A stretch of 64,000 nucleotides of DNA from Demequina lignilytica (GCF_030418305.1 NZ_JAUHPX010000010.1:49110-113109); one strand, 5' to 3'; positions 23,524 to 33,167 are shown, counted from the first letter of the stretch. Translations and numbers: made by a program. The notes: generated by a model not told the origin, from the letters alone.

Positions 23524-25257
23524 ATGCTCTGGCCGCTCCTCGTGAGCTCCGTCAAGCCGTACTGGCGCCTGCTGGTCGGCGTGATCGTCTTCCAGTTCGC
23601 GCAGGCGATGGTCAACCTGTACCTGCCGACCCTCAACGCCGACATCATCGACAAGGGCGTCGCCGTGGGCGACACGGGCTACATCTGGCGGATGGGCGGC
23701 TGGATGCTGCTGCTGTCCTTCGTGGGCATCGCGTGCACCATCACCGCGGTGTACTTCGGCGCGAAGATCGCGATGCGCGTCGGCCGTGACCTGCGCGGGG
23801 ACATCTTCGGCCGGGTCGGGACGTTCTCCGAGGCCGAGGTCCAGCGCTTCGGCGCCCCCTCGCTCATCACTCGCACCAGCAACGACGTCCAGCAGGTCCA
23901 GATGCTCGTGCTCATGACCTGCACGCTGCTGATGACCACGCCGTTCACGCTGATCGGCGGGATCATCCTGGCGCTCGAGCAGGACGTCGAGCTCTCCTGG
24001 ATCATGGCGGTCGCGATCCCGCTCCTGCTCGTGATCGTCTCCCTGATCGTGTGGCGGATGGTCCCGCACTTCCGCCGCATGCAGGTGCGGATCGACGGCA
24101 TCAACCGGGTGCTGCGCGAGCAGCTGACCGGCATCCGCGTGGTGCGCGCCTTCGTGCGCGAGCACGTCGAGGAGGAGCGCTTCGGCGACGCGAACGACCT
24201 GGTGACGGAGTCCGCCCTCAAGGCCGGACGGCTCATGGCCGCGATGTTCCCGCTCGTGCTGCTCGTGGTGAACATCAGCTCCGCCGCGGTGATCTGGTTC
24301 GGCGGCTACCGGATCGACGCAGGCGAGATGCAGGTGGGCGCGCTGACGGCGTTCCTCAGCTACCTCATCCAGATCCTCTTCTCGGTGCTGATGGCGACCT
24401 TCCTCTTCGTGCTGGTGCCCCGCGCCGCCGTCTCCGCTGACCGGATCGGGGAGGTGCTCTCCACGCGCTCCACGGTCACGGTGGACGATGCGGCGGTCGA
24501 GGTCCCCTCGACCGGGGAGGTGGTCTTCGAGGACGTCACGTTCACCTACCCGGGCGCCGAGCAGCCGGTGCTCGCCGGCATCTCGTTCACGGCGCGGCGC
24601 GGCACCACCACCGCGATCATCGGCTCGACCGGCGCCGGCAAGTCCACGCTCGTCAACCTGATCCCGCGGCTCTACGACGCGACCGGCGGCACCGTCCGTG
24701 TGGGCGGCGTCGACGTGCGCGATGCCGACCTCGAGTCCCTGTGGACGCGGATCGGCGTGGTGCCGCAGCGTCCCTACCTGTTCGCGGGCACCGTCGCGAG
24801 CAACCTCCGCTACGGCCGCGAGGAGGCCACCGACGACGAGCTGTGGGAGGCGCTCGCGATCGCGCAGGGCGAGGACTTCGTGCGTGCCATGCCCGAGCGG
24901 CTGGACACGCCCGTCGCCCAGGGCGGCACCACCGTGTCCGGTGGCCAGCGTCAGCGCCTGTCCATCGCCCGCGCGCTGGTGCGGCGCCCGGACATCCTCG
25001 TGTTCGACGACTCGTTCAGCGCGCTCGACACGGCGACCGACGCCCGCCTGCGGGCGGCCCTCGACCGTGACGTCACCGACGCGACGGTGATCGTGGTCGC
25101 CCAACGCGTGAGCAGCATCGTCGACGCGGACCAGATCCTCGTCATGGAGGACGGCCGGATCGTCGACCGCGGCACCCACGCCGAGCTCCTCGAGACGTCC
25201 CCGACCTACCAGGAGATCGTCAGTACCCAGCTGCGAGCCGAGGAGGTGGCGGGATGA
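23524..25257 (+). CDS. ABC exporter half-transporter with degenerate Walker B (heterodimer subunit 1)
   Basis: 577 residues: six-helix exporter membrane domain (about 1-320), then the ATPase domain with Walker A STGAGKST (~367-374), signature VSGGQRQRLSIARAL and Walker B ILVFDDSFSALDT. Asp495 is the Mg-binding residue, but the catalytic Glu is replaced by Asp496, as in the degenerate subunit of LmrC/TM287-type heterodimers. Overlaps the next half-transporter by 4 bp. Probably a lipophilic-drug or lipid exporter controlled by the TetR protein upstream. Start ATG with AAGGAAGGGG upstream. Confidence 0.93.
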   Translation: MLWPLLVSSVKPYWRLLVGVIVFQFAQAMVNLYLPTLNADIIDKGVAVGDTGYIWRMGGWMLLLSFVGIACTITAVYFGAKIAMRVGRDLRGDIFGRVGTFSEAEVQRFGAPSLITRTSNDVQQVQMLVLMTCTLLMTTPFTLIGGIILALEQDVELSWIMAVAIPLLLVIVSLIVWRMVPHFRRMQVRIDGINRVLREQLTGIRVVRAFVREHVEEERFGDANDLVTESALKAGRLMAAMFPLVLLVVNISSAAVIWFGGYRIDAGEMQVGALTAFLSYLIQILFSVLMATFLFVLVPRAAVSADRIGEVLSTRSTVTVDDAAVEVPSTGEVVFEDVTFTYPGAEQPVLAGISFTARRGTTTAIIGSTGAGKSTLVNLIPRLYDATGGTVRVGGVDVRDADLESLWTRIGVVPQRPYLFAGTVASNLRYGREEATDDELWEALAIAQGEDFVRAMPERLDTPVAQGGTTVSGGQRQRLSIARALVRRPDILVFDDSFSALDTATDARLRAALDRDVTDATVIVVAQRVSSIVDADQILVMEDGRIVDRGTHAELLETSPTYQEIVSTQLRAEEVAG

Positions 25258-27239
25258 GCGAGCGCACCGAGACCGTCAAGCGCCCTCAGGAGCGCCAGCA
25301 CGGCCCGATGGGTCCCGGCATGGGCGCGCCCTCCGAGAAGGCCTCGAACTTCGCGGAGTCCGGCAAGCGCCTCGCGGGGCTGCTCCGGCCCGAGCTGGCG
25401 CTGGTGGTCCTCGTGGTCGTCGTCGGCGCGGGATCCGTCGCGCTGTCCGTGGTCGGGCCCAAGATCCTGGGCAACGCCACCACCGTGATCTTCGAGGGAT
25501 TCCTCGCGGGCGGGGTCGACTTCGACAGGCTCCACGGCATCCTGCTGTGGGTCGTCATCATCTACATCGGCTCGGCCATCCTGGGGCTGCTCCAGGGCTT
25601 CATCCTCAACGGGGTCACCCAGCGAACCGTGTTCCGGCTGCGCGAGAGCGTGGAGCAGAAGATCCACCGCCTGCCGCTCAGCTACTTCGACCGTCACCAG
25701 CGCGGCGACCTGCTCAGCCGCGTCACGAACGACATCGACAACATCTCCCAGACCCTCCAGCAGACGCTGAGCCAGGTGTTCATCTCGGTCCTCACCGTGA
25801 TCGGCATCCTCGGCATGATGTTCTCGATCTCGTGGGAGCTCGCGCTGGTCGCGCTGGTCTCGATCCCGCTCACCGCGGTCGTCGTCGCCCAGATCGCCAA
25901 GCGCTCGCAGCCCAAGTTCGTCGCCCAGTGGAAGCACACCGGCGAGCTGAACTCGCAGATCGAGGAGGGCTACACCGGTCACGCGCTGGTCAAGGTGTTC
26001 GGCCGTCAGCGCGAGTCGCGTGCCGAGTTCGCGCGCAAGAACGAGGAGCTCTACGAGGCGAGCTTCGGCGCCCAGTTCATCTCGGGCATCATCATGCCGA
26101 GCGCCATGTTCATCGGGAACCTGGTCTACGTCGCGATCGCCGTGATCGGCGGGCTGCGGGTCGCGAGCGGCACCATGACCCTCGGCGATGTGCAGGCGTT
26201 CATCCAGTACTCGCGCCAGTTCCAGCAGCCCATCAGCCAGCTGGGCTCGATGGCGAACCTGCTGCAGTCCGGCGTCGCCTCCGCCGAGCGCGTGTTCGAG
26301 CTGCTCGACGCGGACGAGCAGGGCCCCGACCCTGACCCGGCGCAGTCGCCGGACGACGACCACGGCAGGCTCGTGTTCGAGGACGTGGCCTTCCGCTACG
26401 TCGAGGACAAGCCGCTCATCGACGGCCTCGACCTCACCGTCGAGCCCGGCCGCACGGTGGCGATCGTGGGGCCCACGGGCGCGGGCAAGACCACGCTGGT
26501 CAACCTGATCATGCGCTTCTACGAGCTCAACGCCGGGCGCATCACGCTGGACGGCACCGACATCGCCCAGATGACCCGCGAGGACCTGCGCGCCCGCACG
26601 GGCATGGTGCTCCAGGACACCTGGCTGTTCGGCGGCACCATCCGCGACAACATCGCGTACGGCCGCACCGGGGCCACGGAGGAGGAGATCCTGGCGGCGG
26701 CGAAGGCGGCATATGTCGACCGGTTCGTGCACTCGCTGCCGGACGGGTACGACACCGCGCTCGACGACGACGCGACCAACATCTCCGCGGGCGAGCGCCA
26801 GCTGATCACGATCGCCCGCGCGTTCGTGGCGCAGCCGCAGGTGCTGATCCTCGACGAGGCGACCAGCTCCGTCGACACCCGCACCGAGCTGCTGGTGCAG
26901 CGCGCCATGGCCGAGCTGCGCAAGGACCGGACCGCGTTCGTGATCGCGCACCGCCTCTCGACCATCCGCGACGCGGACCTGATCCTGGTGATGGAGAACG
27001 GCGGGATCGTGGAGCAGGGGAACCATGCCCAGCTGCTCCGGGCTAAGGGCGCCTACGCGCGGCTCTACGAGGCGCAGTTCGCGGCGCCGATCGACGAGGT
27101 CGAGCCGCCGCTCGACCCGGTCGACCCGGCCACCGGCGAGATCGCCACCGTCTTCGACGCGCCGGGCGTGGTGCCCCACTCGGACTCCCCGCGGCACGCG
27201 GGCGAGGACCTCGACGACCCCGACGTCGAGCGGGGCTGA
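25254..27239 (+). CDS. ABC exporter half-transporter with intact Walker B (heterodimer subunit 2)
   Basis: 661 residues. A charged N-terminal extension (~50 residues) precedes six membrane helices. The ATPase domain has Walker A GPTGAGKTT, signature ISAGERQLITIARA and Walker B VLILDEATSSVDT with catalytic Glu535. Together with subunit 1 this gives one active and one impaired ATP site. A tail of about 60 acidic/Pro-rich residues (EVEPPLDPVDPATGE) follows. ATGA overlap means coupled translation and 1:1 assembly. Confidence 0.93.
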   Translation: MSERTETVKRPQERQHGPMGPGMGAPSEKASNFAESGKRLAGLLRPELALVVLVVVVGAGSVALSVVGPKILGNATTVIFEGFLAGGVDFDRLHGILLWVVIIYIGSAILGLLQGFILNGVTQRTVFRLRESVEQKIHRLPLSYFDRHQRGDLLSRVTNDIDNISQTLQQTLSQVFISVLTVIGILGMMFSISWELALVALVSIPLTAVVVAQIAKRSQPKFVAQWKHTGELNSQIEEGYTGHALVKVFGRQRESRAEFARKNEELYEASFGAQFISGIIMPSAMFIGNLVYVAIAVIGGLRVASGTMTLGDVQAFIQYSRQFQQPISQLGSMANLLQSGVASAERVFELLDADEQGPDPDPAQSPDDDHGRLVFEDVAFRYVEDKPLIDGLDLTVEPGRTVAIVGPTGAGKTTLVNLIMRFYELNAGRITLDGTDIAQMTREDLRARTGMVLQDTWLFGGTIRDNIAYGRTGATEEEILAAAKAAYVDRFVHSLPDGYDTALDDDATNISAGERQLITIARAFVAQPQVLILDEATSSVDTRTELLVQRAMAELRKDRTAFVIAHRLSTIRDADLILVMENGGIVEQGNHAQLLRAKGAYARLYEAQFAAPIDEVEPPLDPVDPATGEIATVFDAPGVVPHSDSPRHAGEDLDDPDVERG

Positions 27240-27282
27240 GCCACCGGGACCACGGCACCCCCGCATCGTCCCGGCGCGCGCC

Positions 27283-27295
27283 TACGATGCGGGGG
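27283..27295 (+). promoter_or_regulatory. Leaderless-type promoter of the first GH42 gene
   Basis: TACGAT (27283-27288) plus 6 nt leads directly to GTG. No LacI-type operator is visible here, unlike at the second GH42 gene. Confidence 0.55.
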
Positions 27296-29235
27296 TGACC
27301 TCCTCCGCCATCCCCACCCCGTCAGGAATGAACCGCCTCTGGTACGGCGGCGACTACAACCCCGAGCAGTGGCCGCGCGAGGTCTGGGACGACGACATGC
27401 GGCTGATGAGCCGCGCCGGCGTGACCGTCGCGACCATCGGCGTGTTCTCGTGGGCGCGCCTCGAGCCGCGTGACGGCGAGTACGACCTCGCGTGGCTCGA
27501 CGACCTGATGGACCTGCTCCACGCCACCGGGGTGCGCGCGGACCTCGCCACCGCGACCGCGTCGCCGCCCAAGTGGCTGATCGACAAGCACCCGGAGATC
27601 CTGCCCGTCACGCAGGACGGCACGGTGCTGAGCCACGGCGGCCGGCAGCACTACCGGCCCGCGTCGGCGGCGTACCGGGAGCACGCGACGCGGCTGGTGC
27701 GGGTGCTCGCCGAGCGCTACGGCGACCACCCCGCGCTCGAGGCGTGGCACGTGAACAACGAGTACGGCTGCCACGTCAGCCGCGACTACTCGGACGATGC
27801 GGCGGCGGGCTTCCGCGCCTGGCTCGCCGAGCGCTACGGCACCATCGACGCGCTCAACGCGGCCTGGGGGACGGCGTTCTGGTCACAGCTGTACACCTCG
27901 TTCGACCAGGTCGACCCGCCGCGGGTGACGCCCGCGGGCACCAACCCCACGCAGACGCTCGACTTCGACCGCTACAGCTCGGACGAGCTCCGCGCGTGCA
28001 TGCGGGCCGAGATCGCCGTGCTCCGCGAGGTCACGCCCGAGATCCCGGTCACCACGAACTTCATGGGCTTCTTCAAGGGCCTCGACTACTGGACGTGGGC
28101 CGGCGATCTGGACTTCGTGACCGACGACCACTACCCGGACCCCGAGGACCCGGAGGCGTACGTGCTCGCGGCGATGACCCGCGACCTCATGCGGGGGCTG
28201 GGAGGCGGTCGCCCGTGGATCCTCATGGAGCAGGCGACCAGCGCGGTCAACTGGCGGGACTTCAACGCGCCCAAGCCGGCGGGGATGCACCGCCTGCTGT
28301 CGCTCCAGTCGGTGGCGCGCGGCGCCGACGGCATCATGCAGTTCCAGTGGCGGCAGTCGAAGGCGGGCTCCGAGAAGTTCCACTCCGCGATGGTGCCCCA
28401 CGCGGGCGAGGACTCCAGGGTCTATCGGGAGACCGAGGCGCTCGGGGCGGAGCTCGCGTCGCTGTCGCACCTGCGCGGCACCCGCAGCGAGGCACGCGTC
28501 GCGATGGTGGTGGACTGGCCCAGCTGGTGGGCCCTCGAGCAGGACTCGATGCCCGCGCGGATCTCCTACGTCGAGCAGCTGCTGCGCTGGTACCGCGCGC
28601 TCCACCGGCGGGGCGTCCTGGTGGACATGGTGCCGGCCGCGGGCGACCTCGACGGCTACGACGTGGTCGTGGTCGCCGGCGCGCTCGCGCTGTCGGACGA
28701 TGCGGTGGCGGCCCTCGCCGCCGTGCCCGCCCGCGGCGGGCAGCTGGTGGTCGGCTACCAGACGGCGGTGCTCGACGAGCACGCGCACGCGCGGCTCGGC
28801 GGCTACCTGGGCGACCTCCAGCAGACTCTCGGGGTCTGGATCGAGGAGCTGTGGCCGCTGCGCTCCGGCGCGCTCGCCGGTGTGGCCGCGGGGCCGGTCT
28901 CCGAGTGGGGCGAGCACGTGCGCGTACGCGACGCCGAGGTGCTGGCCACCTTCTCGGGCGGGGACCTCGACGGGCTGCCCGCGATCACGCGCCGCGCCGA
29001 CGGCGACGGCGCGGGCTGGTACGTCGCGACGGCGCCGGGGGCCCTCGGGGAGCTCGTCGAGCGCGTGCTGGACGATGCGGGGGTCGCGTGGTCCTCGCTG
29101 CCCGCGGGCGTCGAGGCGGTGGAGCGGGGCGGGCACCGGTTCGTGCTCAACCATTCCGCGGTGCCGGTCGAGGTCGAGGTGGCGGGCCGGTCCTACGGCG
29201 TCCCCTCGCGGGACGCGGTGATCGACCCGCTCTGA
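27295..29235 (+). CDS. Beta-galactosidase, glycoside hydrolase family 42
   Basis: 646 residues. N-terminal TIM barrel (LWYGGDYNPEQWPREVW), acid/base Glu156 in HVNNEYGC, nucleophile Glu312 in LMEQATSAVNW, then a trimerisation domain (IMQFQWRQSKAGSEKFHSAMVPHAG…) and a C-terminal beta domain. No signal peptide, so cytoplasmic. The zinc cysteine cluster of some GH42 enzymes is absent. The start is fixed by the leaderless promoter. Paralogue of the gene at 60524. No sugar transporter is next to it, so the substrate route is unclear. Confidence 0.93.
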   Translation: MTSSAIPTPSGMNRLWYGGDYNPEQWPREVWDDDMRLMSRAGVTVATIGVFSWARLEPRDGEYDLAWLDDLMDLLHATGVRADLATATASPPKWLIDKHPEILPVTQDGTVLSHGGRQHYRPASAAYREHATRLVRVLAERYGDHPALEAWHVNNEYGCHVSRDYSDDAAAGFRAWLAERYGTIDALNAAWGTAFWSQLYTSFDQVDPPRVTPAGTNPTQTLDFDRYSSDELRACMRAEIAVLREVTPEIPVTTNFMGFFKGLDYWTWAGDLDFVTDDHYPDPEDPEAYVLAAMTRDLMRGLGGGRPWILMEQATSAVNWRDFNAPKPAGMHRLLSLQSVARGADGIMQFQWRQSKAGSEKFHSAMVPHAGEDSRVYRETEALGAELASLSHLRGTRSEARVAMVVDWPSWWALEQDSMPARISYVEQLLRWYRALHRRGVLVDMVPAAGDLDGYDVVVVAGALALSDDAVAALAAVPARGGQLVVGYQTAVLDEHAHARLGGYLGDLQQTLGVWIEELWPLRSGALAGVAAGPVSEWGEHVRVRDAEVLATFSGGDLDGLPAITRRADGDGAGWYVATAPGALGELVERVLDDAGVAWSSLPAGVEAVERGGHRFVLNHSAVPVEVEVAGRSYGVPSRDAVIDPL

Positions 29236-29239
29236 GCCG

Positions 29240-30286
29240 TCACCCCACGGTCTCCGGGGCCTCCAGGTGGTCGGCGTCGTACGTGTAGGTGGGCACCAGC
29301 TCGATCGTGATCAGCGAGGTGTCGAGGCCGTTGGCCTCCATGTCCGCGTACACCGGCGCCATGTCCGGCAGAGGTGGCTGGCCCTTGACGATCACATGGA
29401 GCCGGTCGTTCTCGCGCAACGCGACGGAGACGATCTCCCACCGCGTCCCCTCGGTGATGTCCTCGATGTAGGTCGTGATGCGACCGATGCGGGAGGTGTC
29501 CTCGAGCGCCTTCAGGGACGAGTACGTCAGGGGCACGGCGACGATCAGCAGCATCACCATGGTGGTGAGGTAGGCGCGGGCGCGGCGGCGACGCTCCGCC
29601 TCCTTGTCCTCGGCCATCTCGATGCGCACCTTGGCGAACCCGTACACCGCCATCGTCACGGATCCGGTGGCGAGGATCGCCGCGACGTTGGTCACGAACA
29701 GCAGCAGCGCGCCCACCGACTGCGCGTAGGCGCCCGACTCGAGCGTGAGGCCCACCACGCAGAGCGGCGGCACCAGCGAGATCGCGATGGCGACGCCGGG
29801 GAGCGTGTCGGAGATGTCGGAGCGCAGCAGCGCGACGGAGCCGACCAGGCCGGTCGCGAGAGCGGCGACCAGGTCGATCAGGCCGGGGGAGACGCGGCCG
29901 GCCACCTGGGCGTTGGTCTCGGCGACGATCGGCTGCACCATCAGCAGCCCCATCACGAACCCGACGCCGATCGCGGCGGCGACCCCGGCGACCATCATCC
30001 CGACGGACTTCATCAGGTTGCGATGGTCGCCGAGCACCGTGGCGAGCATCGTCCCCTGGATGGGCCGCATCAGCGGGGCCACGATCATCGCGCCGATCAC
30101 GGTCGCCGTGGAGTTCGCGATCACGCCCGCGCTCGCGATCGCCGAGGCGAGCAGCAGCAGGAGCCAGAACCGCGTGGTCTGGGAGCGCACGGTGGGGCCG
30201 TCGAAGAAGACGGCGTCGCGCATGTAGTCGACGGTGTTGAGCTTCGCGCCCCAGCGCGTCTCGCGGGGCGTGGAGGCGGCGGTCAT
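29240..30286 (-). CDS. DUF389 (TIGR00341-type) membrane protein
   Basis: 348 residues. Six or so membrane helices with the family's conserved blocks ANSTATVIGAMIVAPLMRPIQG and GVAIAISLVPPLCVVGL, and a soluble C-terminal domain (~250-348). The function of the family is not established. The stop codon lies 4 bp from the stop of the convergent GH42 gene, with no terminator between. The next gene on this strand starts within 320 bp and reads into it. Confidence 0.88.
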   Translation of the reverse strand: MTAASTPRETRWGAKLNTVDYMRDAVFFDGPTVRSQTTRFWLLLLLASAIASAGVIANSTATVIGAMIVAPLMRPIQGTMLATVLGDHRNLMKSVGMMVAGVAAAIGVGFVMGLLMVQPIVAETNAQVAGRVSPGLIDLVAALATGLVGSVALLRSDISDTLPGVAIAISLVPPLCVVGLTLESGAYAQSVGALLLFVTNVAAILATGSVTMAVYGFAKVRIEMAEDKEAERRRRARAYLTTMVMLLIVAVPLTYSSLKALEDTSRIGRITTYIEDITEGTRWEIVSVALRENDRLHVIVKGQPPLPDMAPVYADMEANGLDTSLITIELVPTYTYDADHLEAPETVG

Positions 30287-30287
30287 G

Positions 30288-30599
30288 TCAGCCCAGGAGC
30301 TTGGCCTTGGCGGCCGCGAACTCCGCGTCCGAGAGGAGCCCCGCGTTCTTCATCTCGGCGAGCTGCGCGAGCTTCGCCATCAGGTCGTCCCCGCCGGCCG
30401 TCGGAGGCGCCACCTGCGCGGGAGCGGGCGCCGCGGCGACCACCTGTGGCTCGGGAGCGGCGTACTGGGGCTGCTGTGCCTGCGCGCGCGCCGCCTGCCG
30501 CCGCGCGACGTTGCCCGACACCGCGGTCGCCGTTCCCGAGATGACCGCCGTGCGAGCCATCGTGCCGAGGAGCCCCGGCCGTCCCATCCTGCGAGGCAT
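30288..30599 (-). CDS. SHOCT-domain small protein
   Basis: 103 residues. Gly/Arg-rich start (MPRRMGRPGLLGTMARTAVISGTATAVSG), then a Gln/Ala/Pro linker and a C-terminal SHOCT helix pair (DLMAKLAQLAEMKNAGLLSDAEFAAAKAKLLG). The SHOCT motif usually promotes oligomerisation or membrane association. The stop codon lies 1 bp before the start of the DUF389 gene, so the two are likely coupled. Confidence 0.85.
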   Translation of the reverse strand: MPRRMGRPGLLGTMARTAVISGTATAVSGNVARRQAARAQAQQPQYAAPEPQVVAAAPAPAQVAPPTAGGDDLMAKLAQLAEMKNAGLLSDAEFAAAKAKLLG

Positions 30600-30615
30600 G
30601 TGCGTCCCCTTCCTC

Positions 30616-31047
30616 TCAGGCCTCGGCGCCGATGGCGTCGAGGACCTCCTGCACGACCGGACCCGGCACGCGGACGCTGTCGAGCAGCTCGCCGCCCGCG
30701 GCGGTGATCGCGTCCCGCAGCGGCTTCACCCACGTGTGCTCGAAGCAGAGCACGGCGGCGGCGGCGCCCACCGGCAGCTCGTCGATGAGCGCCTCGACGT
30801 CCTCGTCGTTGAGCAGCCCGTCGATCTCGCGCACGATCGCCCCGAGCTGCGCGATCGCCGGGTCGTCCGTGGCCTCCTCGAGCTCGAGGATCTCGACCGA
30901 GTCCTCGGCGTCCTTGCGTACCACGACGCCGTCCACGATCGAGATGGTGCCCGAGGCGACCAGCCTCTCGAGCTCCGGCATGATCGACCCGTCGAAGCGC
31001 CCGTGGGCGAAGCCGATGGTGACGATCTCGACAGGTCCCAGCGTCAT
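30616..31047 (-). CDS. DUF6325-like protein
   Basis: 143 residues from MTLGPVEIVTIGFAHGRFDGSI; a longer frame upstream is proline-rich and lacks an RBS, whereas GGGGGTG precedes this ATG. Acidic alpha/beta protein (GTISIVDGVVVRKDAEDSVEILELEE; FEHTWVKPLRDAITAAGGELLDSVRVP) matching the small family often found with SHOCT proteins. Function unknown. First gene of the minus-strand set DUF6325-SHOCT-DUF389, divergent from rho. Confidence 0.8.
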   Translation of the reverse strand: MTLGPVEIVTIGFAHGRFDGSIMPELERLVASGTISIVDGVVVRKDAEDSVEILELEEATDDPAIAQLGAIVREIDGLLNDEDVEALIDELPVGAAAAVLCFEHTWVKPLRDAITAAGGELLDSVRVPGPVVQEVLDAIGAEA

Positions 31048-31163
31048 GACGCACCCCCGCACTCGGCTCTCGGACGGAGCCCCTCCTCGCAGGCTATTGC
31101 GCGGTGGCGGGGGCGGCAACAGGAGCGGGACGTGCATGCCGACACGCGCGCCACCAGGCGCGA

Positions 31164-31193
31164 TTGTGCGTCATCCGGCGGCGGTGCTAGCCT
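31164..31193 (+). promoter_or_regulatory. Candidate rho promoter
   Basis: TTGTGC (31164-31169), an 18-bp spacer and TAGCCT (31188-31193). This leaves a 5' UTR of about 150 nt before the GTG. Long leaders are common for rho, which is often autoregulated by attenuation in its leader; that part is an inference. Confidence 0.4.
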
Positions 31194-31346
31194 GGACCCG
31201 CTTCCTCCGGCTGGCATTCGGGCCACGGAGAGCAGGCAATCCACGTTTCAGGCGGCTAGCCGATGATGACTTCCGTGAGCCGTACCCGCGTGGACCGATC
31301 TCGCATTTCTGGAGCCGCAGGGGCTCGTGCGAGGAAAGGAAAGTAC

Positions 31347-33167
31347 GTGACCGACACGACCGTGGCGCCCGACCAGACCGCCACCCTCACCGCGATGAAG
31401 CTGCCGCAGCTCCAGGCCCTCGCTGCCGAGCTCGGCGTCTCCGGCACCGCGCGCATGCGCAAGAAGGACCTGATCGAGGCCATCAAGAACGGCGGCATCG
31501 TCCCCGCGAAGGCGCCCGCCGCGCCCGCCGCGAAGGACGCCGAGAAGGCCACGGAGGCCCCCGCCGACCAGGCGGCCGACAAGCCCGCCACCCGTTCCCG
31601 CTCCCGCCGGGCGCAGCGCCCCGCCGAGGCGCCGGCCGAGAAGGCGGCCCCCGCCGCCGACGAGGACCCCGCGGAGCGCAACCGCCGCGCCAAGGAGGAG
31701 CTCGCCGCGGACCTGGCGCAGGCCGCCGGGAAGCCCGCCGCATCGTCCTCCGAGGGGGAGGACGCCGAGTCCCGCGCCCGCCGCGCCAAGGACGCGATCA
31801 GCTCCTCGCTGCCGCAGGGCGACGGCGATCAGGCGTCCGGCGACGGCCGACAGCAGCAGGGCCGTCAGCAGCAGGGCGGCCAGGCGGGCCAGGACGACGA
31901 CGAGCGCGGCGGCCGCCGCCGCCGCGGACGCGGTCGTGGCCGCAACCGCGGGCGCGAGCGCGACGGCGCCGAGGGCACCGCCCCGCAGCAGCAGGTCGAC
32001 GAGGACGACGTCTTCGACGACGAGGAGGTGACGCCCGTCGGCGGGATCGTCGACATCCTCGACAACTACGCGTTCATCCGGACCACCGGCTACCTCCCGG
32101 GCAAGTCCGACGTGTACGTCTCGATGAACCAGATCAAGAAGTACGGCCTGCGCAAGGGCGACGCGATCACCGGCACCGTGCGCCCGCCCCGTCCGGGCGA
32201 GCGCGGCCAGCGCCAGAAGTTCTCCGCCCTCGCGGGCGTGGACACGGTGAACGGCCAGACGCCGGACGACGCGCGCCACCGCCCGGCGTTCGGCGACCTG
32301 ACGCCGCTGTACCCGCAGCAGCGCCTGCACCTCGAGACCGACCCGCGCAACATGACCAACCGGGTGATCGACCTCGTCGCGCCCATCGGCAAGGGTCAGC
32401 GCGGCCTGATCGTCTCCCCGCCGAAGGCCGGCAAGACGCTCGTGCTGCAGTCGATCGCGAACGCGATCACCACGAACAACCCCGAGGTCCACCTCATGGT
32501 CGTGCTCGTCGACGAGCGCCCCGAGGAGGTCACGGACATGCAGCGCACGGTGAAGGGCGAGGTCATCGCCTCGACCTTCGACCGCCCCGCCGACGACCAC
32601 ACCACGGTCGCCGAGCTCGCGATCGAGCGCGCCAAGCGCCTGGTCGAGATGGGCCACGACGTGGTCGTGCTGCTCGACTCGATCACCCGCCTGGGCCGCG
32701 CCTACAACATCGCCGCCCCGGCCTCGGGCCGCATCCTGTCGGGTGGCGTCGACTCGTCGGCGCTGTACCCGCCCAAGCGCTTCTTCGGCGCCGCGCGCAA
32801 CATCGAGGACGGCGGCTCGCTCACGATCCTCGCGACCGCGCTGGTCGAGACCGGTTCGAAGGCCGACGAGGTGATCTTCGAGGAGTTCAAGGGCACCGGC
32901 AACATGGAGCTCAAGCTCTCGCGCACGCTCGCCGACCGCCGGATCTTCCCCGCCGTCGACGTCAACGCGTCGGGCACGCGCCGCGAGGAGATCCTCATGG
33001 GCCCCGACGAGCTCAAGATCCACTGGAAGCTGCGCCGCGTGCTGACCGCTCTCGAGCAGCAGCAGGCGATCGAGCTGCTCCTGGGCCGGCTCAAGGAGAA
33101 CAAGTCCAACGCCGAGTTCCTGATGCAGGTCGCGAAGACCACGCCGGGCTCGGACGAGGAGAAGTAG
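31347..33167 (+). CDS. rho: Transcription termination factor Rho
   Basis: 606 residues. N-terminal Rho_N (MKLPQLQALAAELGVSGTARMRKKDLIEAIKNG), then ~170 residues of low-complexity Ala/Glu/Gln and Arg/Gly-rich sequence ([20 protein letters not shown]). Next come the primary RNA-binding domain (GGIVDILDNYAFIRTTGYLPG), Walker A PPKAGKT (~357-364), and the Q/R-loop region (GGVDSSALYPPKRFFGAARN). Hexameric RNA helicase. The long insertion is typical of actinobacterial Rho. GTG start with GAGGAAAGGAAAG upstream. Confidence 0.96.
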   Translation: MTDTTVAPDQTATLTAMKLPQLQALAAELGVSGTARMRKKDLIEAIKNGGIVPAKAPAAPAAKDAEKATEAPADQAADKPATRSRSRRAQRPAEAPAEKAAPAADEDPAERNRRAKEELAADLAQAAGKPAASSSEGEDAESRARRAKDAISSSLPQGDGDQASGDGRQQQGRQQQGGQAGQDDDERGGRRRRGRGRGRNRGRERDGAEGTAPQQQVDEDDVFDDEEVTPVGGIVDILDNYAFIRTTGYLPGKSDVYVSMNQIKKYGLRKGDAITGTVRPPRPGERGQRQKFSALAGVDTVNGQTPDDARHRPAFGDLTPLYPQQRLHLETDPRNMTNRVIDLVAPIGKGQRGLIVSPPKAGKTLVLQSIANAITTNNPEVHLMVVLVDERPEEVTDMQRTVKGEVIASTFDRPADDHTTVAELAIERAKRLVEMGHDVVVLLDSITRLGRAYNIAAPASGRILSGGVDSSALYPPKRFFGAARNIEDGGSLTILATALVETGSKADEVIFEEFKGTGNMELKLSRTLADRRIFPAVDVNASGTRREEILMGPDELKIHWKLRRVLTALEQQQAIELLLGRLKENKSNAEFLMQVAKTTPGSDEEK

